64,000 nt of DNA from Flectonema sp. DT1601 (Eukaryota; Euglenozoa; Diplonemea; Diplonemida; Diplonemidae), in the NCBI GenBank assembly GCA_964019425.1, contig OZ025836.1, positions 248,001 to 312,000 of the forward strand. Direction: 5' to 3'. A program made the translations under genes and the position numbers. Position 1 is the stretch's first letter. The number at the start of each line of letters is the position of its first letter. The notes under the pieces are model-generated. The model had not been told where the DNA came from. It was given only the letters and a program-made list of their open reading frames with translations, and ran no database searches. Below are positions 1 to 10,719 of the stretch, piece after piece.

Positions 1-3000
1 AGAGTTTTTGTAGTGATGAGAATGGTGAATAAAATCGAGTCATTTCGTTATTTAATTCTAATGAAGCAGTTTGAAATGTTGTGTCGGAAACAACGATTGA
101 AGACTGCTCTACTTCGGTAACTGTGTCAGCATAATAAGCACAAGATTGAAATATACCACCTCTGATCCAAGGATAAAGCCCTTCTCCGTATAACGTTATA
201 TTCGTAACTTTTCCGTAATATGATCGAAGAGTAGTGTTGTGCGAAGCGATGTGATATCTGTCTGTTTCTGTGTTTGGAAAACTACTACTTTGCAAGAGAG
301 GACCATCATCAGACCTGACCCATTCCAAAACGACGAGGATGTTAACTCTTAGCTGGGTTGTTACAAAAGATGTAAAATCATTCGCGTACAGAGCTAAGCA
401 AACCTTTAGATCGTATCTGTGTCTTAACGAATGCTCTTGGGGAAGATAGAATCGACCTTGTGTCCCTGCTCTTTGATATACCGTCCAATTATATCCAAAG
501 TCATCTGAAGTACTATTATACACGTCAGTTATATTTATAGGATTAGCAATCTCATTCGGACCAGTTGAGTCGCAGTCGTATTGAAATTTTATTTGCATTC
601 CTTCCGATAGACCAATCCCTACAACAGTTTTATGTCCGACATCTCCGTAGTACCATTCTAACTTCTTCTGATCTGATATTGTTTTTAAGAGTACTATTTG
701 AACGTATAATTCACTTGGAAAACTGAAATCCGATCCATTTGCTACCCTACTCATGCATATAACTGATCGAACGTATTGAACTTCAGAAATTTCAGACAAC
801 CATGCAGGAAATAAAACCGATGCTGTGCTTCTCAAAGGTTGCGGATTCACAGTTACATTCTGCAGTGCTAACGGAGTATGCCATCCCCAAGTCGGAACAG
901 AATTAGAGCATCCTTTCCCTGTTTGATACAGATCCTCCTGCTGAAGTGAGATTCGGTAATTTTCTTCTAAATTAAGACCTTCTAAGTCTACCCAAGTATC
1001 AGTTCCTTTATATAATCGAATGACTCCAAAAACACCGATAGTAACATTATTAACAACAGCAATATCAAGTGAAGGCAACAGTGAAAGACTAACACTCTCA
1101 GATATGGTTATTGATTCTGTAAGCGTCTCTGTTAGAGAGAGAGATTCTGAAAGAGTTTCAGTCAACGATTCTGACAATGATAAAGTGACCGACTCAGTTA
1201 ACGTCTCAGTCAAACTCAATGAATGCGATAATGAAATAGTCATCGATATTGAGTCAGTCAAACTTAAACTTTCTGTTAATGTCAAACTTTCAGAAACCGT
1301 ATCAGTTAAAGATAACGACAACGACTCACTCAAACTAATAGAAACAGATATCGAAAGACTCATACTGATCGATTTACTCAACGTCTTTGACAACGAATCT
1401 GTCAACGATTCGGTTATAGAAACAGTTATACTGTAAGAGTGACTTATTGACTCTGACAGTGAATCTGTTTCAGAAATTGAATCTGACTCAGATAGCGACA
1501 TACTCAGAGTCTCAGAATGAGACTCACTTAGAGAACTCGAAATCGATTTAGTTATCGACAATGACTTCGATATTGAAAAAGTCATACTTTTCGATAACGA
1601 CAGTGAAAGAGACTTACTAATCGATATCGACTTTGATAAAGTTAATGAATGGCTTATTGAATGTGATATTGAACGAGACAACGACATCGACTCAGAAATA
1701 CTGCTACTCATCGACAATGAAATAGTATCAGTAAAAGTAATCGTATCTGTGAAGGATAAAGAAATACTCATACTAAACGACTCCGATATTGATTTAGATA
1801 AAGAAATAGACTTAGACAACGTCTTTGTTTCACTCTCCGACAATGATAACGACAGTGACAGTGACAGAGATTCTGATAAAGTCTCTGATAACGTATCTGT
1901 TAATGTATAGGTAAACGTCTCTGTCGCAGTTGGCAATGATAAACTAATGGTAAACGTTGCTGTTGCAGTTGGTAAACTTAACGATACTGTTATCGATTCT
2001 GACAGTGATAAAGACAACGACTCACTCTCAGTTTGACTTATTGATATGGACTCTGAAATAGTTATACTAATCGACTGAGATAAAGATTCAGATAACGACA
2101 ACGTCAAAGATTCAGTTATCGATAACGATTCAGTCAAACTTAAACTTAAACTATCACTAACACTTATAGTCTCACTCAAAGTTATACTTTTAGAAAACGT
2201 TAACGTCTCAGTAAACGTTTCTGTAGCAGTCGGTAAACTCAAACTCACTGTAAACGTAGCAGTTCCAGTAGGCAGACTTAAAGATGTTGTAATGGATTCT
2301 GAAATTGACAATGTCTCTGATGCTGATATCGACTCAGTTAGAGTCTCAGTAATACTTTCTGTTGATGAAAACGATGTCGACAATGAAATCGATTCAGTGA
2401 TTGATATAGAAATAGAAATCGATAATGATATCGACTCACTCAAAGACTCAGATATGGTCAACGTTAAACTATCAGTTAAAGAAGTCGTCTCTGTGAATGT
2501 AAGTGAATGTGTAAACGTTTCTGTCGCAGTCGGTAAACTCAGTGAAACCGTAAACGTTGCAGTCGCAGTCGGTAACGACAATGAAACTGTTATAGATTTT
2601 GACAGTGATTCACTCTCAGACAACGACAACGACTCTGTCAAAGTGATACTCTCCGACAATGTAATAGAAATCGAGTGACTCAATGAAATAGTTTCCGACA
2701 ACGAGATCGAATCAGTTAATGAAATCGAGTAACTCTCAGAAAGACTTTCTGATAATGTCAAAGACAAACTATCACTAATACTTATTGAGATAGTTTCTGA
2801 AATAGAACTCGATAATGAAAGTGATTCAGATTTTGATAAAGTCATCGATTCGCTAAAAGACAAACTCTTTGTGAAAGTGGCTGTCGCAGTCGGTAAACTC
2901 AACGAGATCGTAAATGTCGAAGTAGCAGTTGGTAAGCTCAAACTCACAGTAATACTTTCCGTAAGTGACTCCGTTATGGATATACTCACACTCTCTGATA

Positions 3001-6000
3001 TCGATTCCGAAAACGTCAAAGACAAAGAATAACTAAGCGACAAGGACAAACTCTCACTAAGAGATAGTGATTCTGTGAGTGACAATGACTCGCTTAAAGA
3101 CAAAGAATATGTCACCGTCTTACTGCTACTAAAACTTTCACTAATAGACTCTGTTAACGATAAACTTATTGTATCTGTAAGAGATATTGAGTCACTAAGA
3201 CTTACTGTTTCTGATATTGTTAAACTGTGAGTAAAGGTTTCTGTAGCAGTTGGCAATGATAAAGACACAGTGAACGTTGCTGTTGCTGTTGGTAGAGATA
3301 TCGATGTCGATAAACTCAACGAATGTGAATCTGATAAAGACAACGACAACGACTCTGTCAAAGTTATACTCTCCGACAATGTAATAGAAATCGAGTGACT
3401 CAATGAAATAGTTTCCGACAACGAGATCGAATCAGTTAATGAAATCGAGTAACTCTCAGAAAGACTTTCTGATAATGTCAAAGACAAACTATCACTAATA
3501 CTTATTGAGATAGTTTCTGAAATAGAACTCGATAATGAAAGTGATTCAGATTTTGATAAAGTCATCGATTCGCTAAAAGACAAACTCTTTGTGAAAGTGG
3601 CTGTCGCAGTCGGTAAACTCAACGAGATCGTAAATGTCGAAGTAGCAGTTGGTAAGCTCAAACTCACAGTAATAGACAGAGAATGAGACAAACTATCACT
3701 GAGGGAAATACTCTCACTCAGACTTACAGAAATAGTCTCAGATTGAGACTCTGTTATCGAAAACGAAATCGACTGTGACAATGACACCGTTTCCGAATCA
3801 GATAAAGAGACACTCCTTGATAATGAATATGTTTCTGACTTACTGATACTAATACTCCCTGAAATAGAGTCAGACTTAGAAAGAGTCATCGAAATAGAAT
3901 TTGATAATGACACACTCTCCGACAACGACACAGTCAATGTTGTAGAAACAGTTTCACTAACTGTGATTGTGTCTGTCTCACTCAATGAGATTGAATCTGT
4001 GATACTGATTGACTCACTTAAAGTTGAAGAAACTGACTGCGATAGAGATTCTGAGAAACTGAGAGATTGAGTAAACGTCATTGTAGCCGTAGGTAATGAT
4101 AATGATACAGTATGAGTTGATGTTCCAGTTGGAAAACTTAATGAAATAGTGAGTGACAGTGACTCTGACAGTGAATCCGACAAAGATAAAGAACTTGAGA
4201 TTGATAAACTCTCTGACAGTGACTCTGATAAAGTTGTTGATATTGTCACAGAGACTGACTCAGTAGTACTAACACTTTCTGTTAATGATATCGACAATGT
4301 CAAACTAACACTTTTACTCGCAGTTAATGAATTTGAGATTGATTTTGAAATCGAGAACGTCGCACTCTTCGACAGCGATAGTGACGAACTGAAAGTCAAC
4401 GATTCAGTAAAACTCATTGAAAGAGAAGAACTATGAGTAAGTGATTTACTTATAGAATAAGATAACGAATCGGAGTCCGACATCGACATAGACTCAGAAA
4501 ATGATTCCGAACTACTATCAGAAGCCGTGTATGAATAACTCCAACTCCATGATTGTGAACCCGTCGGCAATGACAACGAAACCGTATGCGTCTCTGTAGC
4601 TGTTGGTAGACTAAGAGAAATCGTCAACGACATTGAAAACGATAAACTATTTGACAATGAAAGAGACTCCGAATCAGTTAAAGAAGAAGTCTTACTCATG
4701 GAAATAGAATCTGAAATACTTCGAGAAATCGAATACGATTTAGACAATGAACCTGAATGTGAAAAAGTCACACTTAAGGAATCAGAAAAAGTCTCACTTA
4801 TTGACTCCGACATTGTTAAGGAATAACTCTCTGATACAGAAATAGTATCGGATTTAGTTAAGGAGAACGTCTCACTCGCACTACCTGATATCGATAATGA
4901 CAATGACTCAGAAAAGGTTTTTGTGATAGAACTCGATAAACTCACACTCAAAGTGATACTTAATGATTCAGTCACGGTCATACTTATACTGTCTGTGATA
5001 CTCTTACTTTTAGACATCGAAATAGTGATCGTTTCAGACATCGACTTTGTGAACGATTGAGAAAGCGTCAATGAACCTGTTAGCGTATGTGACTTTGAAA
5101 AAGACAATGTCTCCGTCGATGACGATGTCGCCGTAGGAAGTGACAATGATATTGTGAAGGTTGCCGTTGCGGTTGGAAAGGACAAACTAATACTCTCAGA
5201 AAACGATTCACTAAATGATTTTGAAAGTGAATAAGAATCAGACATCGACAACGACTTCGACAGAGATAGCGTCTCACTTTTAGTAATCGATTCTGATACC
5301 GACTCCGTGATACTACTTGACAACGTTAATGAATATGACTCTGATAAAGTAAAACTATCACTTTCAGACACAGAGTAACTGCTACTCTTACTTATACTTT
5401 TAGTCAATGATTCACTTTCTGAAATAGACAATGATATAGTCTCTGATAACGTATCCGTCACACTACTTGAATCACTATAACTTTTAGAAAGTGAATATGA
5501 ATGAGTTGCTGTTGATGTTGGCAACGACATTGAAATCGTAAAAGTACCCGTAGCGGTTGGTAATGTCAACGATGTGGTTATAGAACTGCTTTGACTTATC
5601 GAAAGGGAAGTCGATAATGAATCGCTTATAGAACTTGAAACTGACAAAGATTCAGATAACGACACAGTAACACTACCGGTTATTGTTACAGAGTCAGACA
5701 GTGATAAGGTATGACTGAGAGAATGAGACAAAGATCCTGACATCGATTCTGAAACACTTTTACTAACAGAAACAGATTCAGAAACTGTAAAACTGTCACT
5801 ATGTGAATGAGAATATGATTCTGTTGATGTCGCTGTAGGTAATGACAAAGACACTGTAAAGGTAACTGTTCCAGTTGGAAGTGACATAGAATAAGTCATA
5901 CTCTCACTCATAGAATCTGATAACGACAAAGACAAAGAAAACGATTCAGTTATTGAATCAGAAATAGACTTTGATATGGATCTGGTTAAACTCTCACTCA

Positions 6001-9000
6001 TCGATACAGAATCTGACTGACTAAGAGATCGGCTAAACGATTCTGACGCCGTCGGCAATGATAACGACAATGAAAATGTAGCAGTCGCAGTCGGTAGTGA
6101 AATCGATTGCGTTATCGAAAAAGACTGAGATAAAGACCCAGATAGTGATTCACTAACACTCTCTGACAGTGAATGCGTAATCGAATATGTTATACTTTCC
6201 GAATGAGAATCACTAATAGAAATAGACGACGACTCTGACAGTGATAAAGAAATACTTCGACTAACTGACTTCGATATCGATCCACTTCCTGTAATGGTTT
6301 CAGAATGACTAAACGTAACCGAAGAAGTCGGCAGTGAAATTGACTCAGTGAAGGTTGCTGTTAACGTTGGCAAAGACAACGAAATCGTCAATGAAACACT
6401 ATTCGATAAAGACGACGATAGAGACAGTGATAATGAATTAGAATAAGATTCTGATATCGATTCAGACAACGACCTACTCAATGATAATGTTAATGAACTA
6501 CTCAGTGATATCGAATGCGTATCTGACATGCTAATCGACATTGAAGAACTCTTCGAAATAGAATCTGTCAACGACTTCGTTAGAGACTTTGAATCACTCA
6601 ACGATCTACTAACAGAACTACTCTCTGATACTGATTGTGATATTGTTTTTGACAATGAGTAACTTTCTGACTTACTAATCGACTCTGAATAACTATGACT
6701 ATCACTCGACGACACAGTATCAGTTGGTAATGATAACGACACAGTAAACGTCTCTGAAGCAGTCGGTAAACTCATCGACAATGTGATTGACTCTGATAAA
6801 CTCTTACTAATAGAATCACTATCAGACGATGAATATGAATCTGTGTAAGAACCTGATCGACTACCTGAAAATGTCCCAGTTGGAAGACTAAGGGACATCG
6901 TATAGGTTGCTGATAATGTAGGAAGTGATAATGATTCAGTATATGACAAAGACATTGATGATGAAATACTCTCCGAAATCGACTTTGTCAGAGAATGCGA
7001 ATAACTTTCTGAAAGCGAACCCGATTCAGAAACAGAACCAGTCAATGATTCTGTACTACTGTAACTATGACTTTCTGACCACGTTGATGTCGCTGTTGGT
7101 AGTGATAGTGAAATCGTTTGACTTTGCGTTGCAGTTGGTAAACTTAAAGAGTTTGTTATTGATTGTGTGTCTGATACTGAACTACTAATGCTATTACTTA
7201 TACTATTAGATATTGAATACGATTGTGATTCTGACTGAGAAAACGATCTACTCAACGACTCACTCAGACTCCCAGACAAAGACAATGACCTCGACAACGT
7301 ATTGGAATAACTACTACTCACACTTTGAGATAATGAATTCGATATCGACGATGAGAGACTCTCACTCAAACTCTCCGATGACGACAGCGATGCCGACCAT
7401 GAAGCGCTGCCAGTTGGCAGAGACATCGAAACAGTCATACTTTGTGAAGCAGTTGGAAGAGACACAGAAACCGTCTCCGACAGCGAGTGTGAGTAACTCA
7501 ATGAAGTACTCAACGACTCACTCAAACTTTTAGAAGATGACGACGACTCTGACAGTGAAGCACTAAGACTGTCACTCACACTTTGTGATAAAGAATTCGA
7601 TAACGACTGTGACAGAGTTAGAGAGCTACTCAAAGAGTGACTCAAACTCTCAGATGATGACAGTGAACCTGACCATGAAGCGCTACCAGTTGGCAGAGAC
7701 ATCGAAACAGTCATACTTTGTGAAGCAGTTGGGAGTGATAATGAGATCGTATTTGACTGACTAAATGTATCTGAACTAGAAAGAGAGTGTGACTCTGATA
7801 AAGTACTTGAGACTGATAGTGACTGCGAGGAACTCAGTGAAGCACTTAACGACCCACTCAAACTATCAGACAAAGACAACGATCCCGACAGTGAAGCACT
7901 GAAACTGTCACTCATACTTTGAGAAAAGGAATTCGATAGCGAATCTGACCACGAAGCGCTGCCAGTTGGCAGGGACATCGAAACAGTCATACTTTGTGAA
8001 GCAGTAGGAAGAGACACAGAAACCGTCTCCGACAGCGAGTGTGAGTAACTCAATGAAGTACTAAACGACTCACTCAGACTCCCAGACAAAGACAATGACC
8101 TCGACAACGTATTGGAATAACTACTACTCACACTTTGAGATAATGAATTCGATATCGACGATGAGAGACTCTCACTCAAACTCTCCGATGACGACAGCGA
8201 TGCCGACCATGAAGCGCTACCAGTTGGCAGAGACATCGAAACAGTCATACTTTGTGAAGCAGTTGGAAGAGACACAGAAACCGTCTCCGACAGCGAGTGT
8301 GAGTAACTCAATGAAGTACTAAACGACTCACTCAAACTTTTAGAAGATGACGATGACTCTGACAGTGAAGCACTAAGACTGTCACTCATGCTTTGTGATA
8401 AAGAATTCGATAACGACTGTGACAGAGTTAGAGAGCTACTCAAAGAGTGACTCAAACTCTCAGATGATGACAGTGAACCTGACCATGAAGCGCTACCAGT
8501 TGGCAGAGACATCGAAACAGTCATACTTTGTGTAGCAGTTGGGAGTGATAATGAGATCGTATTTGACTGACTAAATGTATCTGAATTAGAAAGAGAGTGT
8601 GACTCTGATAAAGTACTTGAGACTGATAGTGACTGCGAGGAACTCAGTGAAGCACTTAACGACCCACTCAAACTATCAGACAAAGACAACGATCCCGACA
8701 GTGAAGCACTGAAACTGTCACTCATACTTTGAGAAAAGGAATTCGATAGCGAATCTGACCACGAAGCGCTACCAGTCGGAAGGGACATCGAAACAGTCAT
8801 ACTTTGTGAAGCAGTAGGAAGAGACACAGAAACCGTCTCCGACAGCGAGTGTGAGTAACTCAACGAAGTACTAAACGACTCACTCAGACTCCCAGACAAA
8901 GACAATGACCTCGACAACGTATTGGAATAACTACTACTCACACTTTGAGATAATGAATTCGATATCGACGATGAGAGACTCTCACTCAAACTCTCCGATG

Positions 9001-10396
9001 ACGACAGCGATGCCGACCATGAAGCGCTACCAGTTGGCAGGGACATCGAAACAGTCATACTTTGTGAAGCAGTTGGGAGTGATAACGAAATTGTATTTGA
9101 CTGACTAAATGTATCTGAACTAGAAAGAGAGTGTGACTCTGATAAAGTACTTGAGACTGATAGTGACTGCGAGGAACTCAGTGAAGCACTTAACGACCCA
9201 CTCAAACTATCAGACAAAGACAACGATCCCGACAGTGAAGCACTGAAACTGTCACTCATACTTTGAGAAAAGGAATTCGATAGCGAATCTGACCACGAAG
9301 CGCTACCAGTTGGCAGAGACATCGAAACAGTCATACTTTGTGAAGCAGTTGGAAGAGACACAGAAACCGTCTCCGACAGCGAGTGTGAGTAACTCAATGA
9401 AGTACTCAACGACTCACTCAAACTTTTAGAAGATGACGATGACTCTGACAGTGAAGCACTAAGACTGTCACTCATACTTTGTGATAAAGAATTCGATAAC
9501 GACTGTGACAGAGTTAGAGAGCTACTCAAAGAGTGACTCAAACTCTCAGATGATGACAGTGAACCTGACCATGAAGCGCTACTAGTTGGCAGAGACATCG
9601 AAACAGTCATACTTTGTGAAGCAGTTGGGAGTGATAATGAGATCGTATTTGACTGACTAAATGTATCTGAATTAGAAAGAGAGTGTGACTCTGATAAAGT
9701 ACCCGAAACTGACAGTGAATTCGATGAAGATAAACTCTTACTGTCAGAAATAGATATCGATTCTGAATACGTCAGTGACTTACTGAATGAATTACTTCCG
9801 GTTGGAAGGCTCATTGACACACTCACACTCCTTGTAGCAGTGGGAAGTGACAACGATAATGTACCAGACAATGACTGCGAACCAGAACTGCTGATTGAGA
9901 GTGACTCTGACAAGGAACCTGTAAAGGAACCCGTCGAACTTTCTGACTCAGAACTACTAACACTCTCACTAAATGATTTTGATATCGATAATGATGTGCT
10001 AAACGACTCTGAAGGAGTTGGCAAACTCAACGAAAGACTCTTACTCAATGAATCCGTTGGGAGTGATGCAGAAATAGTAACAGAAAGAGAGTTGCTTAAT
10101 GACTGTGATTCTGTTAACGACTTACTACTACTCCAAGAAGAAGTAACAGTAGGAAATGATAAAGAGACACTCCGACTATCAGAGGCGGTTGGTAGTGAAA
10201 TAGAAACAGTTGTCGAATCTGAATATGATTCACTTTGACTACTACTTTCTGAAACACTAACTGAAGAACTCTTACTTTGAGATTCAGTCCCACTTTCCGT
10301 CACACTCTCAGACATCGTCGACGTCCTACTCTGTCCCTCAACTTCCAGACTCAATATTGCTAACATAACTAATAAGTGATTAAGACTGACCATCAT
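1..10396 (-). CDS. Giant secreted Ser/Thr-rich repeat surface protein (3' end beyond window)
   Basis: A single minus-strand frame appears open from ATG at 10396 to the window edge (about 3,465 residues, no stop met in the stretches I translated, including both ends). It begins with a signal peptide (MMVSLNHLLVMLAILSLEVEGQ region, residues 1-22) and then runs for about 3,100 residues as low-complexity Ser/Thr/Glu/Leu sequence punctuated by SLPTATATFT- and SLPTGSASWS-like motifs. Near residue 3,110 (about position 1,060) the repeats stop and a normal-composition region follows, with Trp, Cys and many N-glycosylation sequons (NVT, NGS, NIT, NST, NWT, NTT), so a folded ectodomain lies toward the C-terminus. 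Likely a cell-surface, cyst-wall or adhesin-like glycoprotein; family not recognised. A membrane anchor may lie beyond the window. The start could also be the adjacent ATG at 10393. Confidence 0.85.
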   Translation of the reverse strand, partial: MMVSLNHLLVMLAILSLEVEGQSRTSTMSESVTESGTESQSKSSSVSVSESSSQSESYSDSTTVSISLPTASDSRSVSLSFPTVTSSWSSSKSLTESQSLSNSLSVTISASLPTDSLSKSLSLSLPTPSESFSTSLSISKSFSESVSSSESESSTGSFTGSLSESLSISSSGSQSLSGTLSLSLPTATRSVSVSMSLPTGSNSFSKSLTYSESISISDSKSLSSSNSLSVSGTLSESHSLSNSDTFSQSNTISLSLPTASQSMTVSMSLPTSSASWSGSLSSSESLSHSLSSSLTLSQSLSNSLSQSMSDSLSASLSESSSSSKSLSESLSTSLSYSHSLSETVSVSLPTASQSMTVSMSLPTGSASWSDSLSNSFSQSMSDSFSASLSGSLSLSDSLSGSLSASLSSSQSLSVSSTLSESHSLSSSDTFSQSNTISLSLPTASQSMTVSMSLPTGSASWSASLSSSESLSESLSSSISNSLSQSVSSSYSNTLSRSLSLSGSLSESFSTSLSYSHSLSETVSVSLPTASQSMTVSMSLPTGSASWSDSLSNSFSQSMSDSFSASLSGSLSLSDSLSGSLSASLSSSQSLSVSSTLSESHSLSNSDTFSQSNTISLSLPTATQSMTVSMSLPTGSASWSGSLSSSESLSHSLSSSLTLSQSLSNSLSQSMSDSLSASLSESSSSSKSLSESFSTSLSYSHSLSETVSVSLPTASQSMTVSMSLPTGSASWSASLSSSESLSESLSSSISNSLSQSVSSSYSNTLSRSLSLSGSLSESFSTSLSYSHSLSETVSVSLPTASQSMTVSMSLPTGSASWSDSLSNSFSQSMSDSFSASLSGSLSLSDSLSGSLSASLSSSQSLSVSSTLSESHSLSSSDTFSQSNTISLSLPTASQSMTVSMSLPTGSASWSGSLSSSESLSHSLSSSLTLSQSLSNSLSQSVSDSLSASLSESSSSSKSLSESLSTSLSYSHSLSETVSVSLPTASQSMTVSMSLPTGSASWSASLSSSESLSESLSSSISNSLSQSVSSSYSNTLSRSLSLSGSLSESLSRSFSQSESQSYSISNSISNSISSSVSDTQSITNSLSLPTATQSQTISLSLPTATSTWSESHSYSSTESLTGSVSESGSLSESYSHSLTKSISESISSSMSLSYTESLSLPTLSATYTMSLSLPTGTFSGSRSGSYTDSYSSSDSDSISKSLSESITLSMSLPTASETFTVSLSLPTDTVSSSDSHSYSESISKSESYSLSKTISQSVSESSSVSRSLSDSKSLTKSLTDSISKSSSMSISMSDTHSISLSSSLTLSLSRSLSESISESYSNSLSLSLSSSLSNSVSLTISLSLPTLTATFTESISLPTSSVTFSHSETITGSGSISKSVSRSISLSLSESSSISISDSHSESITYSITHSLSESVSESLSGSLSQSFSITQSISLPTATATFSLSLSLPTASESFSRSLSQSDSVSMSESLTRSISKSISDSITESFSLSLSLSDSMSESMTYSMSLPTGTVTFTVSLSLPTATSTESYSHSHSDSFTVSESVSVSKSVSESMSGSLSHSLSHTLSLSDSVTITGSVTVSLSESLSVSSSISDSLSTSLSISQSSSITTSLTLPTATGTFTISMSLPTSTATHSYSLSKSYSDSSSVTDTLSETISLSISESESLTKSISKSSSYSVSESDSFTLSESYSLTLSSSITESVSESITKSETLSLSKSLSMSDSYSLSKSFSESFSESISLSFPTATATFTISLSLPTATSSSTETLSFSKSHTLTGSLTLSQSFTKSMSETITISMSKSKSITDSISMTVTESLSITLSVSLSSSITKTFSESLSLSISGSASETFSLTKSDTISVSESYSLTMSESISETFSDSLSVTFSHSGSLSKSYSISRSISDSISMSKTSSLTDSESLSLSNSLSFSMSLTISLSLPTATETHTVSLSLPTGSQSWSWSYSYTASDSSSESFSESMSMSDSDSLSYSISKSLTHSSSLSMSFTESLTFSSSLSLSKSATFSISKSISNSLTASKSVSLTLSISLTESVSTTESVSVTISTTLSESLSESLSISSSLSLSDSLSESLSLTISLSFPTGTSTHTVSLSLPTATMTFTQSLSFSESLSQSVSSTLSESISITDSISLSETDTITVSETVSTTLTVSLSESVSLSNSISMTLSKSDSISGSISISKSETYSLSRSVSLSDSETVSLSQSISFSITESQSETISVSLSESISLSDSLSHSLSITVSLSLPTATSTFTISLSLPTATATFTKSLSFSESMTLSKSESLSLSSSISETISISISDSLSLTLSESLSESYSISLTDSISLSETISLSHSISITLSESITLTESLSLSLSDSHSLSLSTSISLPTATATFTVSLSLPTATETFTHSLTISETVSLSDSISLTDTISLSLTESISESFSSSKTVTYSLSLSESLSLTESLSLSESLSLSLSYSLSLTFSESISESVSISITESLTESITVSLSLPTATSTFTISLSLPTATATFTKSLSFSESMTLSKSESLSLSSSISETISISISDSLSLTLSESLSESYSISLTDSISLSETISLSHSISITLSESITLTESLSLSESESLSKSITVSLSLPTATATFTVSLSLPTATETFTHSLTFTETTSLTDSLTLTISESLSESISLSISISISITESISLSTSFSSTESITETLTESISASETLSISESITTSLSLPTGTATFTVSLSLPTATETFTETLTFSKSITLSETISVSDSLSLSLTESLSITESLTLSLSESLSQSISITISESISISQTESESLSLSLSESITVSLSLPTATATFTISLSLPTATETFTYTLTDTLSETLSESLSLSLSLSLSESETKTLSKSISLSKSISESFSMSISLSFTDTITFTDTISLSMSSSISESMSLSRSISHSISHSLTLSKSISISKSLSLSLSKSMTFSISKSLSITKSISSSLSESHSETLSMSLSESDSISETDSLSESISHSYSITVSITESLTDSLSKTLSKSISMSLSISVSISLSESLSLSLTDTVSESLTLTESLSLTDSISMTISLSHSLSLTETLTESVTLSLSESLTETLSESLSLTETLTESITISESVSLSLLPSLDIAVVNNVTIGVFGVIRLYKGTDTWVDLEGLNLEENYRISLQQEDLYQTGKGCSNSVPTWGWHTPLALQNVTVNPQPLRSTASVLFPAWLSEISEVQYVRSVICMSRVANGSDFSFPSELYVQIVLLKTISDQKKLEWYYGDVGHKTVVGIGLSEGMQIKFQYDCDSTGPNEIANPINITDVYNSTSDDFGYNWTVYQRAGTQGRFYLPQEHSLRHRYDLKVCLALYANDFTSFVTTQLRVNILVVLEWVRSDDGPLLQSSSFPNTETDRYHIASHNTTLRSYYGKVTNITLYGEGLYPWIRGGIFQSCAYYADTVTEVEQSSIVVSDTTFQTASLELNNEMTRFYSPFSSLQKL
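2620..3675 (-). repeat. Duplicated 336-bp block, copies 720 bp apart
   Basis: Positions about 2620-2955 recur at about 3340-3675, nearly identical over about 336 bp (112 codons), in the same frame and offset by 720 bp. This is a second, independent in-frame duplication within the Ser-rich repeat region. Confidence 0.85.
7250..9715 (-). repeat. Higher-order tandem repeat (810-bp period) inside the giant gene
   Basis: Near-identical blocks recur 810 bp (270 codons) apart: matching points at 7285, 8095 and 8905. Sub-blocks are ordered A-B-C in the first two units (B at about 7531 and 8341, C at about 7729 and 8539) but A-C-B-C in the third (C about 9075, B about 9421, C about 9626). The reading frame is kept throughout. 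The shuffled third unit indicates unequal exchange or gene conversion between sub-blocks. Confidence 0.85.
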
Positions 10397-10719
10397 GGTT
10401 TAGTGTGTCGGTATGTTCTTTTTCCTTTTATCTTATCTTATCTTATTATTATTATTTTATTTTTTCCCCCTTAATATAAAGATTCCATGATGTGTATAAT
10501 CCTGAGAATAAATATGTCATTAATATTTTCAACTAAAAAGGCGGAGAAAAAATAATAATAACAGTTATTGGACGCTTTTTTTTTTTTTTTTTCTTGGGAA
10601 CTTGATAAAGTTCACAGAGCTATCCAATTTCAAACAAACAAACAGAAAAAAAAGATGGTAAATAAAATCACAACACACAATTACATCCCAATAAGACCTC
10701 CCTCCTCCCCTCCTCATCA
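10397..10719. other. Intergenic, upstream of the giant gene
   Basis: Contains TTATTATT/AT-rich sequence and a T18-type run near 10569. It holds the probable promoter and 5' leader of the giant surface-protein gene and the 3' UTR of the ankyrin gene. No gene seen. Confidence 0.5.

Noticed and set aside
1020-9715. CRISPR-like regular repeats
   Set aside because: Repeats are of coding type, keep a 3-nt frame, vary in length and lack unique spacers; the genome is eukaryotic.
1020-10238. Plus-strand Asp/Ser-rich frames (for example 1020-1436, 2292-2678, 4149-4436, 9840-10238)
   Set aside because: They are complements of the continuous minus-strand Ser-rich frame; the Asp-rich wording is the antisense of Ser/Glu codons and none has an independent start context.
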